The notes beneath the pieces were generated by a model. The model worked only from the letters and a program-made list of their open reading frames with translations. It was not told the DNA's origin and ran no database searches. Shown here one piece after another: positions 1 through 7,375 of a DNA stretch of 8,861 nucleotides. The stretch lies in NCBI GenBank assembly GCA_021107195.1, contig JAIOTF010000036.1, positions 1-8,861 of the forward strand, written 5' to 3'. The translations under genes were made by a program, and so were the position numbers. The stretch is from Anaerolineaceae bacterium (GTDB taxonomy: Bacteria; Chloroflexota; Anaerolineae; Anaerolineales; Anaerolineaceae). The number at the start of each line of letters is the position of its first letter. Within the stretch, counting starts at the first letter, position 1.

Positions 1-519
1 ATGCTGCAAAACAGGCTCGAGTGCCATATCCAAACTGATCGGGATATCCTCCTCACGCGCCAATCGAACCGCTTTCTTCACTGCATCCCGATAAGGCTGA
101 GTCAACAAAGCATACCCGGAAAGGTGCAAAAGATCGATACCTTGCAAGGTTTGCGATGTCACCCAATCAGGGTGGAACAACTCATTCGCCCCGCGGTAAG
201 AGAACATGGTGCGTTCCCCATTCACTATGGGCAGAAAGATCAACCCGGTGGTCGCATCGGGCAAGCGCACCACACGGGAAATATCTACCCCCAAAGCCTC
301 CAGCGGGGCCAGCACCATCTCGGCCCATGCATCCTGTCCTGTGGATGCCAGCAAACCCACTGATTCGCCCAGCCCCGCCAGAGAAGCGGACGAGTTGACG
401 ATCGCGCCACCCGGCTGGGTGCTGATCTGGTTAGCCAAAGCATCCCCGCCCAGCTTTGGATATTTGTGGATGGTCATGGTTGTATCCACATTGATATCAC
501 CCATCAACAATACTGTCAT
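1..519 (-). CDS. PfkB/ribokinase-family carbohydrate or nucleoside kinase (N-terminal part, runs off window)
   Basis: The 173 codons present translate without a stop from an ATG at 519 to the window edge, about the first half of a family usually 290-330 residues long. The start reads MTVLLMGDINVDT, the usual PfkB first strand, with GDINVD at residues 7-12 whose Asp binds the sugar hydroxyls in ribokinase. PGGAIVN at 36-42 followed by a Gly/Ala/Leu-rich helix matches PfkB signature 1. The C-terminal DTxGAGD catalytic motif lies outside the window. The start overlaps the TrpF-like stop as ATGA (516-519), with AAGG 4 nt upstream. The family phosphorylates ribose, other sugars or nucleosides with ATP in the cytoplasm. 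Next to nucleoside import and N-glycosidases, a ribose or nucleoside substrate is my inference. The family is near certain; the substrate is unknown. Confidence 0.9.
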   Translation of the reverse strand, partial: MTVLLMGDINVDTTMTIHKYPKLGGDALANQISTQPGGAIVNSSASLAGLGESVGLLASTGQDAWAEMVLAPLEALGVDISRVVRLPDATTGLIFLPIVNGERTMFSYRGANELFHPDWVTSQTLQGIDLLHLSGYALLTQPYRDAVKKAVRLAREEDIPISLDMALEPVLQH

Positions 520-1211
520 GATGCCTTCTCTTCCAAATGGTGTGTCGATGCTGAAAAGGCGGCCTCAACAAAGGCCTTGATCTTTGTCATATTCTTAACA
601 GTTTGGCTATCCGATTGATTGGTGCCAGTATTGGAAACAACGCCCCACGGCTGCACCGCCCGGATCCCCACGGCCACATTTTCTGATGTCAATCCACCAG
701 CCAGCATGACGGGAACATCAACCGCTTCCACGATCTGCCGGCTCAACGACCAATCATGCACCTGGCCCGTACCGCCAATACCAGCAAACCCCCGCACCTT
801 GCTCTCCAATAAGATAAGATCACTGACCTGAGCATATTTTCTTGCCAATGCGATCGAACCGCGATCCATCACCGGAATGGTCTTCATCAGACGAACATCC
901 CTGGTCGAATTCTGGCGGATGTCTGCCATCATCTTCTCGTTTACCTGATCTACATTGCTGGCAATCTGCAAAATATCCGGCTGCACAATTGCCAGCATGT
1001 GTATAATCTCATCAAGGTTGTTTGACAAACTCATAGCCACCGAGACTTTGCCAGAGGGCAGCGATCTGGCGAGATCACGCGCTTCGGCAAAACTCAACTC
1101 GCCATACACCAACCCATAACGCCCAGCTACAAAACCAATATAGTCTACCCCCTGTACCGCAGCGCGAATGGCTTGCTCAATTCCAGTAAAATAACCAATC
1201 TGTATGATCAC
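516..1211 (-). CDS. Divergent TrpF-like (phosphoribosylanthranilate isomerase-fold) TIM-barrel protein
   Basis: The 231-residue protein has TrpF-family length and layout. An N-terminal strand and helix lead to GVDYIGFV (21-28), GGTGQVHDWSL (147-157) matches the TrpF GGTGKTFDWSL block, and PVMLAGGLTSENV (168-180) is the phosphate-binding loop region. Key TrpF positions differ: the KICGIT catalytic Cys is Gly6 (QIGYFT), the LLD catalytic Asp is Glu137 (LLES), QLHG becomes QIAS (83-86), and DVSSG becomes VSNTG (193-197). The anthranilate-binding Arg region is also unlike TrpF. Ordinary tryptophan synthesis is therefore unlikely, and no other trp gene is nearby. The start is GTG with AAGG 6 nt upstream (1218-1221); I see no in-frame ATG in a better position. 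The stop overlaps the kinase start by 4 nt, so the two are probably co-translated. The fold is fairly certain. The reaction is unknown; acting on a ribose-phosphate intermediate is inference. Confidence 0.85.
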   Translation of the reverse strand: MIIQIGYFTGIEQAIRAAVQGVDYIGFVAGRYGLVYGELSFAEARDLARSLPSGKVSVAMSLSNNLDEIIHMLAIVQPDILQIASNVDQVNEKMMADIRQNSTRDVRLMKTIPVMDRGSIALARKYAQVSDLILLESKVRGFAGIGGTGQVHDWSLSRQIVEAVDVPVMLAGGLTSENVAVGIRAVQPWGVVSNTGTNQSDSQTVKNMTKIKAFVEAAFSASTHHLEEKAS

Positions 1212-1226
1212 GATGTACCTTACTCA

Positions 1227-1237
1227 ACTGATTCAGT
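1227..1237. promoter_or_regulatory. Small perfect palindrome upstream of the TrpF-like gene
   Basis: ACTGA-T-TCAGT is an 11-nt perfect inverted repeat. It sits between the possible -10 box and the GTG start, where an operator could act. It is short enough to arise by chance, and no regulator gene lies in the window. Confidence 0.2.
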
Positions 1238-1240
1238 CAT

Positions 1241-1270
1241 ACTATAAAAAGATTTGTCACTGGCACACAA
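1241..1270 (-). promoter_or_regulatory. Weak candidate promoter for TrpF-like and kinase genes
   Basis: On the minus strand TATAGT (1241-1246) matches the -10 consensus at five of six positions. TTGTGT (1265-1270) is a poor -35, 18 nt upstream. It lies just after the terminator and about 30 nt before the GTG start, which is the right place for restarting transcription. The -35 match is weak (TTG only), so this is a suggestion. Confidence 0.3.
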
Positions 1271-1300
1271 AAAGGATGCCGGCACAGTTCTGCGGCATCC
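1269..1300 (-). terminator. Intrinsic terminator after the amidohydrolase gene
   Basis: On the minus strand an 8-bp stem GGATGCCG/CGGCATCC (1293-1300 with 1274-1281) and an 11-nt loop are followed at once by five T residues (1269-1273). The stem starts 24 nt after the amidohydrolase stop. Its position and polarity fit termination of the main operon before the TrpF-like gene, either complete or partial. Confidence 0.75.
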
Positions 1301-1324
1301 CCGCAAATCCCTGGCCAGATCAAG

Positions 1325-2653
1325 CTAAGCAGGATAAACCGCGATGCGTTTACCAGGTGTGCGCTGGCTCAAGCGGTGCAACCGCGCAGAGATCTCTTTT
1401 TTCACCTGTTCCTTGTCAATCGTCAAAAGCTTACGATTTTGCATCAGCAGTTCGCCATTGCAAATGACCGTATCCACATCAGCGCCGCGTGACGAATACA
1501 CCAGATTGGCGGCCGGGTCAAACCGTGGGAAGACATGCATGCCATCCTGCCGCAGTAAAGCAATATCTGCAAACCGGCCCGGGGCAAGCGCTCCAAGCGA
1601 ATCGCCCATTTGCAGCACCTGAGCACTACCTTCAAAGGCGATCTGCAGGGCTTCCCCAACCGGCATCGTTGTGGGGTCCTGGTATGCATGCTTCTGCACC
1701 AATGCCATGATGCGAAGCTGTTCGAGGATGTCGAGAGTATTGCTGGAGCCGGCGCCATCGGTCGCCAAACCAACAGGCACGCCAGCATCCAGAAGCCGCT
1801 GCAACTTAATTTCGCCCATTCCCAACTTCAGATACGTTTTCGGCGCATGCGCCACACCGGCGGACACCCTGGATAATATTTGCACATCCTCGTCGGTCGG
1901 GTAGAGACAATGCCCCAATATCGCAGGCACGTCCAGCACACCCGTTTCAGCCAGCATTTTGACCGGCGTGATGCCGTGTTCCTGCAAACTCAATGCCACC
2001 TGCTCGGCAGTTTCTGATACGTGGATATGAATCCCCACCCCCAGGTTTTTGGCCCGCACTGCGGACAACTTCAAAAAATCCGGGCCGGTTGTATAAGGCG
2101 CATGCGGCCCTAACCAGGTCGTGATACGGCCATCTGCCTTGCCTTGCCAACGCTCAACAAAGCGGCAGGTTTCATCCAACTGCGCTTCTCCTTGATGACC
2201 GAAAACCGCCCAAGCCAGGTTTGCCCGCATGCCGGAAGTTTCCACCGCACGAGCAACTTCATCCATAAAAAAATAATGATCTGCAACGGAGGTTACCCCG
2301 TTTTCGATCATTTCAGCCATGCCCAGCAACGCACCCCAATACACATCTTCCGGGGTGAGGTTGCTTTCCAATGGAAAGACGTAATCGTTGAACCAGGACT
2401 GCACACTGACGTCTTCCACCATGCCTCGAAACAGCACCATCGGCACATGAGCATGGGTATTCATTAAGCCAGGGATTGCTAACAATCCCTGGCCTTCAAT
2501 CACTTGCATCTGTGCATCCGCTGGAAGAGGTAAATCGCTGCCAATTGCGGCAATTTTACTTCCGCGAATCTCAATATCCTGCTGTAATGCGATCTGCGGC
2601 TCGCCACCATTAAGGCGAAGAACATCACAACCGCAGATGAATAGACTTGCCAT
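1325..2653 (-). CDS. Metal-dependent amidohydrolase, MTA/SAH or nucleoside/base deaminase-like
   Basis: The 442-residue cytosolic protein belongs to the TRZ/ATZ and MTA/SAH deaminase branch of the amidohydrolase superfamily, which hydrolytically deaminates purine-type substrates. Visible landmarks: a beta-sandwich N-terminus ending in IPGLMNTHAHVPM (60-72) with metal ligands His67 and His69; VFPLE (92-96); GPHAPYT (182-188); HIHVSET (209-215) with His211 and Glu214; LGHC (246-249) with His248; and ATDGAGSSN (297-305) with Asp299 as the last metal ligand. All catalytic positions look intact and the length is normal. The block usually HNPxSNxKL reads HAPKTYLKL (269-277), so the substrate pocket may differ. 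The ATG has GAGG 7 nt upstream, overlapping the previous stop region, and a 10-nt gap separates it from the ADP-ribosylglycohydrolase-fold gene. Deaminase activity is likely; the exact substrate (adenosine, MTA, SAH, or a free or modified base) is not determined by sequence. Confidence 0.88.
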   Translation of the reverse strand: MASLFICGCDVLRLNGGEPQIALQQDIEIRGSKIAAIGSDLPLPADAQMQVIEGQGLLAIPGLMNTHAHVPMVLFRGMVEDVSVQSWFNDYVFPLESNLTPEDVYWGALLGMAEMIENGVTSVADHYFFMDEVARAVETSGMRANLAWAVFGHQGEAQLDETCRFVERWQGKADGRITTWLGPHAPYTTGPDFLKLSAVRAKNLGVGIHIHVSETAEQVALSLQEHGITPVKMLAETGVLDVPAILGHCLYPTDEDVQILSRVSAGVAHAPKTYLKLGMGEIKLQRLLDAGVPVGLATDGAGSSNTLDILEQLRIMALVQKHAYQDPTTMPVGEALQIAFEGSAQVLQMGDSLGALAPGRFADIALLRQDGMHVFPRFDPAANLVYSSRGADVDTVICNGELLMQNRKLLTIDKEQVKKEISARLHRLSQRTPGKRIAVYPA

Positions 2654-2663
2654 CTGGAGACCT

Positions 2664-3653
2664 CTAAGCCTGCGCCAGAGTCAACAAGCCTTGTGCCACC
2701 TGGTCAAAATCATAATCGGAATTGACTTTGCGCAAGGTGTCAATGATCTCTTGCTCAAATGCGCCTGCACCTTTCCAGGCACCAGCAATTGCGCAGGCCA
2801 TTGCAGCCACCGTATCAGCATCTCCAGATGCCTGGGCTGCATAGATAGCACATTGTTTCGGATCACCCTCCGCCATCACAAAAATGCCAAACGCCGAGCC
2901 AACTGAATCTGGGATCGCAAGCGTTGTCCCGATCACGTCGTACAATTCCTGTAATCGTTCGCGATCACCCATATCCCTGCGGGTGATCTCCACCGCCATC
3001 TCAATCCGACGGGAAACAGAAGCGCCAATCCAGGTGTAACCAAATTTTCGTCCCATATCTGCCGCCTTCATTCCAGCTGCAATGATCTCGTCGATTGTCG
3101 TACCGTCTACCATCGCAACAGCTATGGCACCAGCCACAGCACAGGCACCGGAAATTGCCACATCTGTATTATGCGTCGGGATACAGGAAAGATGAGCGTC
3201 TCGCACAGCACCTTCCAAATCCCCAGGGTGGATCAATCCAATCGGGGAAACGCGCATGGCGGCCCCGTTGGTATCACCCATCCGCCCGGTCACGTCCAGA
3301 GACTGACCGGCTTTGATCGCTGCCACAGCGCGACGCGTTGAAGGGCCAACATAGGGCGTATTATCGCCATCAATCATGTCGTACCAGTTGATGACTGCCC
3401 TGGCCGCCCCTTCCGGGGTAACCTTGCCTTCTTCGATAAACACTTTCGCCAAAGAGAAAGCCTGTTCAGTGTCATCTGTGATCTGACCAGCAGCCAAACC
3501 ATAATGCACCGGATGATCTGCCGGACCAGGTAAAAATTCAGTGATCCAGCCGCCGTAGCGCTCCCACGTATCCTGTGGCTTCAAGAGAGCAGGCATGGCC
3601 CAGGCATCCCCCAATGCCTGACCATATAATCCGCCTAAAATTTTTAGTAACAT
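2664..3653 (-). CDS. ADP-ribosylglycohydrolase-fold (ARH/DraG family) protein
   Basis: The 329-residue protein shows the ARH/DraG motif set in order: GQALGDAWAMP (11-21), the metal-binding TDDT at 59-62, GDTNGAAMRVSPIGL (126-140), TH at 160-161, and GDADT followed by a Gly/Ala-rich helix (277-281 onward), whose Asp278 and Asp280 would complete a dinuclear Mg site. The family hydrolyses N- or O-glycosidic bonds to ADP-ribose or relatives, and all ligands look present, so it should be active. It has no signal peptide and should be cytoplasmic. It starts 3 nt after the second permease stop, with GGAG 8 nt upstream. Its place inside a nucleoside-importer operon suggests it cleaves a small imported N-glycoside rather than deADP-ribosylating a protein; this is inference. 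The family call is firm and the substrate unknown. Confidence 0.9.
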   Translation of the reverse strand: MLLKILGGLYGQALGDAWAMPALLKPQDTWERYGGWITEFLPGPADHPVHYGLAAGQITDDTEQAFSLAKVFIEEGKVTPEGAARAVINWYDMIDGDNTPYVGPSTRRAVAAIKAGQSLDVTGRMGDTNGAAMRVSPIGLIHPGDLEGAVRDAHLSCIPTHNTDVAISGACAVAGAIAVAMVDGTTIDEIIAAGMKAADMGRKFGYTWIGASVSRRIEMAVEITRRDMGDRERLQELYDVIGTTLAIPDSVGSAFGIFVMAEGDPKQCAIYAAQASGDADTVAAMACAIAGAWKGAGAFEQEIIDTLRKVNSDYDFDQVAQGLLTLAQA

Positions 3654-3656
3654 ATT

Positions 3657-4631
3657 TTAATCTCCAACTGCTTGTTGCGCAGTCAATTCGTGCTCCTGGA
3701 AGCTGCGCATGCGTTCCAATGCAACAGCTTTCTGGCGTATATTGTAGACTACCAAAGCAACGATCGTCGCCACATAAGGGATGACCTGCACCAACTGCGG
3801 AGCAACATCAAGGGATCCAAGTTGATTAGAGAGGGCATCAAATGCGCCAAAAATGATGGCGGCGATCAATACGCCCCACGGTTTTCGGCCACCCAGGTAA
3901 ACTGCCGCCAGAGCAATGAAACCGCGTCCAGCCGTCATGTCACGCTGGAAAAGGGTGAGATACGCCATCGACATATTCAAACCACCAAGCGAAGCGAAGA
4001 AACCGCTCATTAGCAGCGCAATCCAGCGTACCAGCAGCACATTGATGCCAACCGAAGCTGCTGCCTCGGCGTTCTCACCCACCGCGCGCAGATGAACACC
4101 CAAACGCGTTCGGTACAGGAAAACCGCCAACAACCAGGTCAACAAGAAGGAAACATACACAAGAATATTATGTCCGCTGAACGCGGTGCCCAAAAACGGG
4201 ATATCCTTGATCAAGGGTATGTCAATAAAAGGCATCGAACCGCTGGCCAAAGATGAAGAATTGCCCTTATCACCAGTCAAAACATACAGCAAAAAAATCG
4301 TGCCGCCGGTAGCCATAATATTGATAGCAATACCAGCCAGGATAATATCTGTCTTCAGATGCAAATGAAAAACACCCAAAATGGCAGCAACCAGAAGGCC
4401 AGACAAAATACCAGCAATGACGCCTAACAAAACGCTCTCTGTATAGGCTGAAACAACCACACCTGTGAAAGCGGCCACCAGCATGGTGCCTTCCAAAGCA
4501 ATGTTGATCGCACCGGAAAGATCAGACACCAAACCGCCTAACGCAGGTAAAATGATCGGCGTGCTGATACGCAAGACGCTGGCGACAAAGAGCGCACTGA
4601 AGATGCTTTGCAAAATATTATTGAATGACAT
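3657..4631 (-). CDS. ABC transporter permease 2, BPD_transp_2 family (NupQ/YufQ-like nucleoside importer subunit)
   Basis: This 324-residue integral membrane protein forms half of the translocation channel. The block from GLVSDLSGAINIALEGTMLV (33-52) is the hallmark of this family, where SGVLNLGLEG is usual. Further on come YRTRLGVHLRAVGENAEAAASVGI, which faces the ATPase, and GRGFIALAAVYLGGRKPWG before the last helices. Several long hydrophobic segments are visible. I chose the ATG at 4631, not the in-frame ATG at 4682: it has a perfect AAGGAGG 5 nt upstream (4637-4643) and gives the usual N-terminus, while the extra 17 residues are polar and unlike the family. It overlaps the first permease by 14 nt. 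With the other permease, the ATPase and the BMP lipoprotein it makes a complete importer, most likely for nucleosides. Confidence 0.92.
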   Translation of the reverse strand: MSFNNILQSIFSALFVASVLRISTPIILPALGGLVSDLSGAINIALEGTMLVAAFTGVVVSAYTESVLLGVIAGILSGLLVAAILGVFHLHLKTDIILAGIAINIMATGGTIFLLYVLTGDKGNSSSLASGSMPFIDIPLIKDIPFLGTAFSGHNILVYVSFLLTWLLAVFLYRTRLGVHLRAVGENAEAAASVGINVLLVRWIALLMSGFFASLGGLNMSMAYLTLFQRDMTAGRGFIALAAVYLGGRKPWGVLIAAIIFGAFDALSNQLGSLDVAPQLVQVIPYVATIVALVVYNIRQKAVALERMRSFQEHELTAQQAVGD

Positions 4632-5763
4632 CACTGCCTCCTTCCGGTACAGCGGCTGTTCCCACTCCGTCTCCTTTTCCATTATTCAGATTCACCCGCT
4701 GTTGAATAACAGGCAAGATGCCTTCCGCCGAGACCAACAAAATGATCAATGCCTGCACAACCAATACCATTTCGCGCGACATATCTGAAGAGCGTTCCAT
4801 GATATCCGCTCCAGCCCGCAGGTAACCATAAGCCAGGCCGGAAAGCGGAACAAACAAGGGATTATTACGAGCCATGGTAGCCACCACAATCCCTTCAAAC
4901 CCCAAACCCATTGAAATATTCAGGATCAATTTATTATGAATACCCTGCGCCAGGTGCGCACCCGCCAGACCAGCAAAAATACCGCTGATAGCAAAAGCCA
5001 GAACGATCACCTGTTTTGTATTAATACCACCATAGCGGGCAAACTTAATATTCGCACCAATCATGCGCAGTTCATATCCAAACGGCGTGCGATACATCAG
5101 GAACCAGCCAATCACACAAGCAGCGATCATAATATAAAGGAAATGAGTAATATTGGTTTGCTTTGAAAACATCTCATATAAATTTCCTGCAAACTTGGGC
5201 ATGAAACTCGGCACCTGATATGCTTTTGGAAGGAAATCCGAGGCCGTATACCCTGCCCCCTCCGGCTTGATGTGGTAAGTCAGGAAATAATCATACATTT
5301 TCAGCGCAATGGCATTCAACATCAACGTGGATACAATTTCATTGGCATCGAGATATGCCTTGAGGTAACCAGGAATAACTCCCCAAATAAAACCGACCGC
5401 CGCGGCTGCCAGGACGGCAACTGTGATCCGCAAAAAAGCAGATTCAATCGGGACAAACAAAATCACCGAACCAGAGACCAATGCGCCCAGGATGAGCTGT
5501 CCTTCGGCAGCCAGACTGAACTGCTTGGCTTTGAAAACAATTGCCACAGACAAGCCCACAAAGATCAAAGTGATCGATTCTTCGATCCAGTCACCAAAGC
5601 GGTTGAACTTCGAAAGCGGGCCAAGCAGGAAAGCTTTATATGCGCCCCAAGGGTCCTCTGATACCAACAATGTAACGATCAACCCCAATAACAGGGCGAT
5701 GGAAACCGCCAGTACAATACGGATGAATTCCCTGACAGCGGCATTCGCGAAGATCTTTCTCAT
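4618..5763 (-). CDS. ABC transporter permease 1, BPD_transp_2 family (NupP/YufP-like nucleoside importer subunit)
   Basis: The 381-residue membrane protein has a first helix at about 14-34, a soluble stretch, then FSLAAEGQL (82-90), the family's FNIGAEGQL block. DANEIVSTLMLN, RTPFGYELRMIGAN, the motif ARYGGIN and AISGIFAGLAGA follow in the order seen in purine/guanosine importers of the NupP type. The length is typical. The start overlaps the ATPase stop as ATGA (5760-5763), with GGAGG 7 nt upstream inside the ATPase gene, so translation is probably coupled. The C-terminal tail after the last helix is Gly-rich and polar. It pairs with the permease downstream as a heterodimer. Family certain; nucleoside specificity rests on the BMP lipoprotein and the catabolic neighbours. 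Confidence 0.92.
   Translation of the reverse strand: MRKIFANAAVREFIRIVLAVSIALLLGLIVTLLVSEDPWGAYKAFLLGPLSKFNRFGDWIEESITLIFVGLSVAIVFKAKQFSLAAEGQLILGALVSGSVILFVPIESAFLRITVAVLAAAAVGFIWGVIPGYLKAYLDANEIVSTLMLNAIALKMYDYFLTYHIKPEGAGYTASDFLPKAYQVPSFMPKFAGNLYEMFSKQTNITHFLYIMIAACVIGWFLMYRTPFGYELRMIGANIKFARYGGINTKQVIVLAFAISGIFAGLAGAHLAQGIHNKLILNISMGLGFEGIVVATMARNNPLFVPLSGLAYGYLRAGADIMERSSDMSREMVLVVQALIILLVSAEGILPVIQQRVNLNNGKGDGVGTAAVPEGGSDVIQ
4637..4643 (-). promoter_or_regulatory. Ribosome binding site that decides the permease 2 start
   Basis: AAGGAGG on the minus strand lies 5 nt before the ATG at 4631. It supports that start over the upstream in-frame ATG at 4682. It sits inside the 3' end of the first permease gene. 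Confidence 0.8.
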
Positions 5764-7307
5764 AGATACGCCTCCATTTCTTCAAAGGACTGTCGCTTGA
5801 CCCCCAACATGTACAGCCCCAGTTCTTCTTCACTAACGCTGGCAGCATCCGGGAAGACACCAGTGATCTCACCTTCATAGACAGCAATAATGCGATCTGA
5901 CAGGCTCATCACCTCCAACAAGTCAGCAGAAATCAACAACACAGCAGCACCGTCAGTACGCTTCTGCACCAGTTGATCACGAATGAATTCCGTTGCTCCC
6001 ACATCAATACCGCGAGTCGGCTGTGATGCGATCAACACTTTAGGGTTAGAAGAAAACTCCCGGGCCACGATGACTTTTTGCATATTCCCGCCAGAAAGCG
6101 AAGTAACCGGCAATTGGCCATTGGGAGTACGGATGTTGAATTCTTCGATCAAATCCTGACCCTGCTTCAATACCATCTTGCGGTCAATCATTAACCCTTT
6201 TCGGAAAGGCGGGTCAAAATACCTGTCGACGATCAGGTTCTCTTCAATGGAAGCATCCAATGCCAAGCCATTGGTCAAACGATCTTCAGGAATATGGGCC
6301 ACACCGGCCATACGCACTTCACGCGGGGTCTTGCTGGTCACAACCTTGCCATGCACCATGGCATCACCAGAAGCCGCCGGCCGTAATCCCGTGAGCACCT
6401 CAACCAATTCAGTCTGTCCATTACCTTCAACACCAGCAATGCCCAACACTTCACCAGCATACACGTTAAATGAAACGTTCCGCAGCATGACCCGGCCCAC
6501 TTCGGAAACATAGGAAAGATTTTGCACTTCCATGACCTTGTCGCCGCGGTTCTGTGGGGCTTTGTTCACATTCAGGAACACTTCCCGGCCAACCATCATG
6601 CGCGCCATGTCTTCGGTGGTTGTGTCAGCAGTATTTTGTGTGCCGATCAATTTTCCATCGCGCATCACTGTCACCCGGTCGGAGATTTCCTTGACTTCAC
6701 GCAATTTATGAGTAATAAAAACGACTGTCTTTCCCTGATCTACAAGAGCACGGACAGCTACAAAAAGTTCCTGCGTTTCCTGCGGAGTTAACACAGCGGT
6801 GGGCTCATCCAGGATCAAAATCTGGGCACCGCGGTACAGCATTTTCAGGATCTCCACCCGCTGACGCATACCGACATTGATGCTATCCAGCACCGCATCT
6901 GCATCCACCCGCAAACCATATTGTTTGGAAAGATCTGCGGTAACTTGAAGAGCCTGTTTTGTATCCAGCATGCCGCCTTTACCCAGAGGCTCAGCTCCCA
7001 GAACGACATTTTCTGCCACAGTGAACGATGGCACCAGCATAAAATTTTGATGCACCATACCAATGCCATTCGCAATGGCTTCTTGTGGCGACTTGAATTC
7101 TACAGTTTTTCCGTCCAGCAACAGCTCACCTTCAGTGGGCTGCTCCAGGCCGTAAAGAATTTTCATCAGCGTTGATTTGCCGGCACCATTTTCGCCAACC
7201 AGTGCATGGATCTCGCCACGCTCCACTGAGAAATTGATTCCTTTGTTTGCGACAACACCATTGGAATACATTTTTACAATGTTGCGCATCTCAATTACGG
7301 GTGTCAT
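5760..7307 (-). CDS. ABC transporter ATP-binding protein, tandem nucleotide-binding domains (NupO/YufO-like)
   Basis: The 515-residue protein carries two fused ABC domains and energises the importer at the inner face of the membrane. Domain 1: Walker A GENGAGKST (38-46), Q-loop Gln87, a signature region reading SINVGMRQ (142-149) instead of LSGGQ, Walker B ILILDEP (163-169) and switch His200. Domain 2: a P-loop relic GVEGNGQTE (292-300) without Lys, the signature LSGGNMQK (404-411), and ASQPTRGIDVGA (427-438) where Walker B Asp and Glu are replaced. One composite site should therefore be catalytic and the other degenerate, as is usual in the sugar/nucleoside importer family (RbsA, MglA, NupO). 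The ATG has GGAGG 4 nt upstream (7312-7316). It follows the lipoprotein gene after a 68-nt hairpin-bearing gap and overlaps the next permease by 4 nt. Confidence 0.95.
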   Translation of the reverse strand: MTPVIEMRNIVKMYSNGVVANKGINFSVERGEIHALVGENGAGKSTLMKILYGLEQPTEGELLLDGKTVEFKSPQEAIANGIGMVHQNFMLVPSFTVAENVVLGAEPLGKGGMLDTKQALQVTADLSKQYGLRVDADAVLDSINVGMRQRVEILKMLYRGAQILILDEPTAVLTPQETQELFVAVRALVDQGKTVVFITHKLREVKEISDRVTVMRDGKLIGTQNTADTTTEDMARMMVGREVFLNVNKAPQNRGDKVMEVQNLSYVSEVGRVMLRNVSFNVYAGEVLGIAGVEGNGQTELVEVLTGLRPAASGDAMVHGKVVTSKTPREVRMAGVAHIPEDRLTNGLALDASIEENLIVDRYFDPPFRKGLMIDRKMVLKQGQDLIEEFNIRTPNGQLPVTSLSGGNMQKVIVAREFSSNPKVLIASQPTRGIDVGATEFIRDQLVQKRTDGAAVLLISADLLEVMSLSDRIIAVYEGEITGVFPDAASVSEEELGLYMLGVKRQSFEEMEAYL

Positions 7308-7324
7308 AATACCTCCGGTAATCT

Positions 7325-7351
7325 GGTGGACAGGGATAAACCCTGTCCACC
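7325..7351 (-). repeat. Perfect 11-bp hairpin between binding-protein and ATPase genes
   Basis: GGTGGACAGGG (7325-7335) and CCCTGTCCACC (7341-7351) pair perfectly around a 5-nt loop. On the coding strand no T-tract follows; instead the ATPase GGAGG site begins 8 nt later. Such intercistronic stem-loops after binding-protein genes can block 3' exonucleases and raise binding-protein levels over the membrane subunits. On the plus strand the stem is followed by TGTTTTT, which would look like a terminator, but no plus-strand gene ends here. It could also be a copy of a dispersed palindromic repeat. Confidence 0.75.
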
Positions 7352-7375
7352 TGTTTTTAACCGTTGCAGATTGAT

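Noticed and set aside
206..580. Plus-strand open frame across the kinase and TrpF-like genes
   Set aside because: It lies antisense to two clear protein families, has no recognisable domain and no ribosome site; it is a shadow of minus-strand coding.
516..1211. Tryptophan biosynthesis gene trpF
   Set aside because: Catalytic residues are replaced and no other trp gene is present, so the symbol would mislead.
4632..4682. In-frame N-terminal extension of permease 2 to an ATG at 4682
   Set aside because: The ATG at 4631 has a perfect AAGGAGG at 5 nt and gives the family N-terminus; the extension is polar and has no comparable site.
5272..5800. Two overlapping plus-strand open frames inside permease 1
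   Set aside because: Their sequences are low-quality, charged and unlike any family, and they are fully covered by the permease gene.
5760..6440. Apparent decay of the second ATPase domain (no P-loop Lys, Walker B replaced)
   Set aside because: This asymmetry is normal in tandem ATPases of sugar and nucleoside importers; the frame is intact and the length standard.
7325..7358. Plus-strand intrinsic terminator
   Set aside because: The stem is followed by TGTTTTT on the plus strand, but no plus-strand gene ends here; a role on the minus-strand mRNA is more likely.
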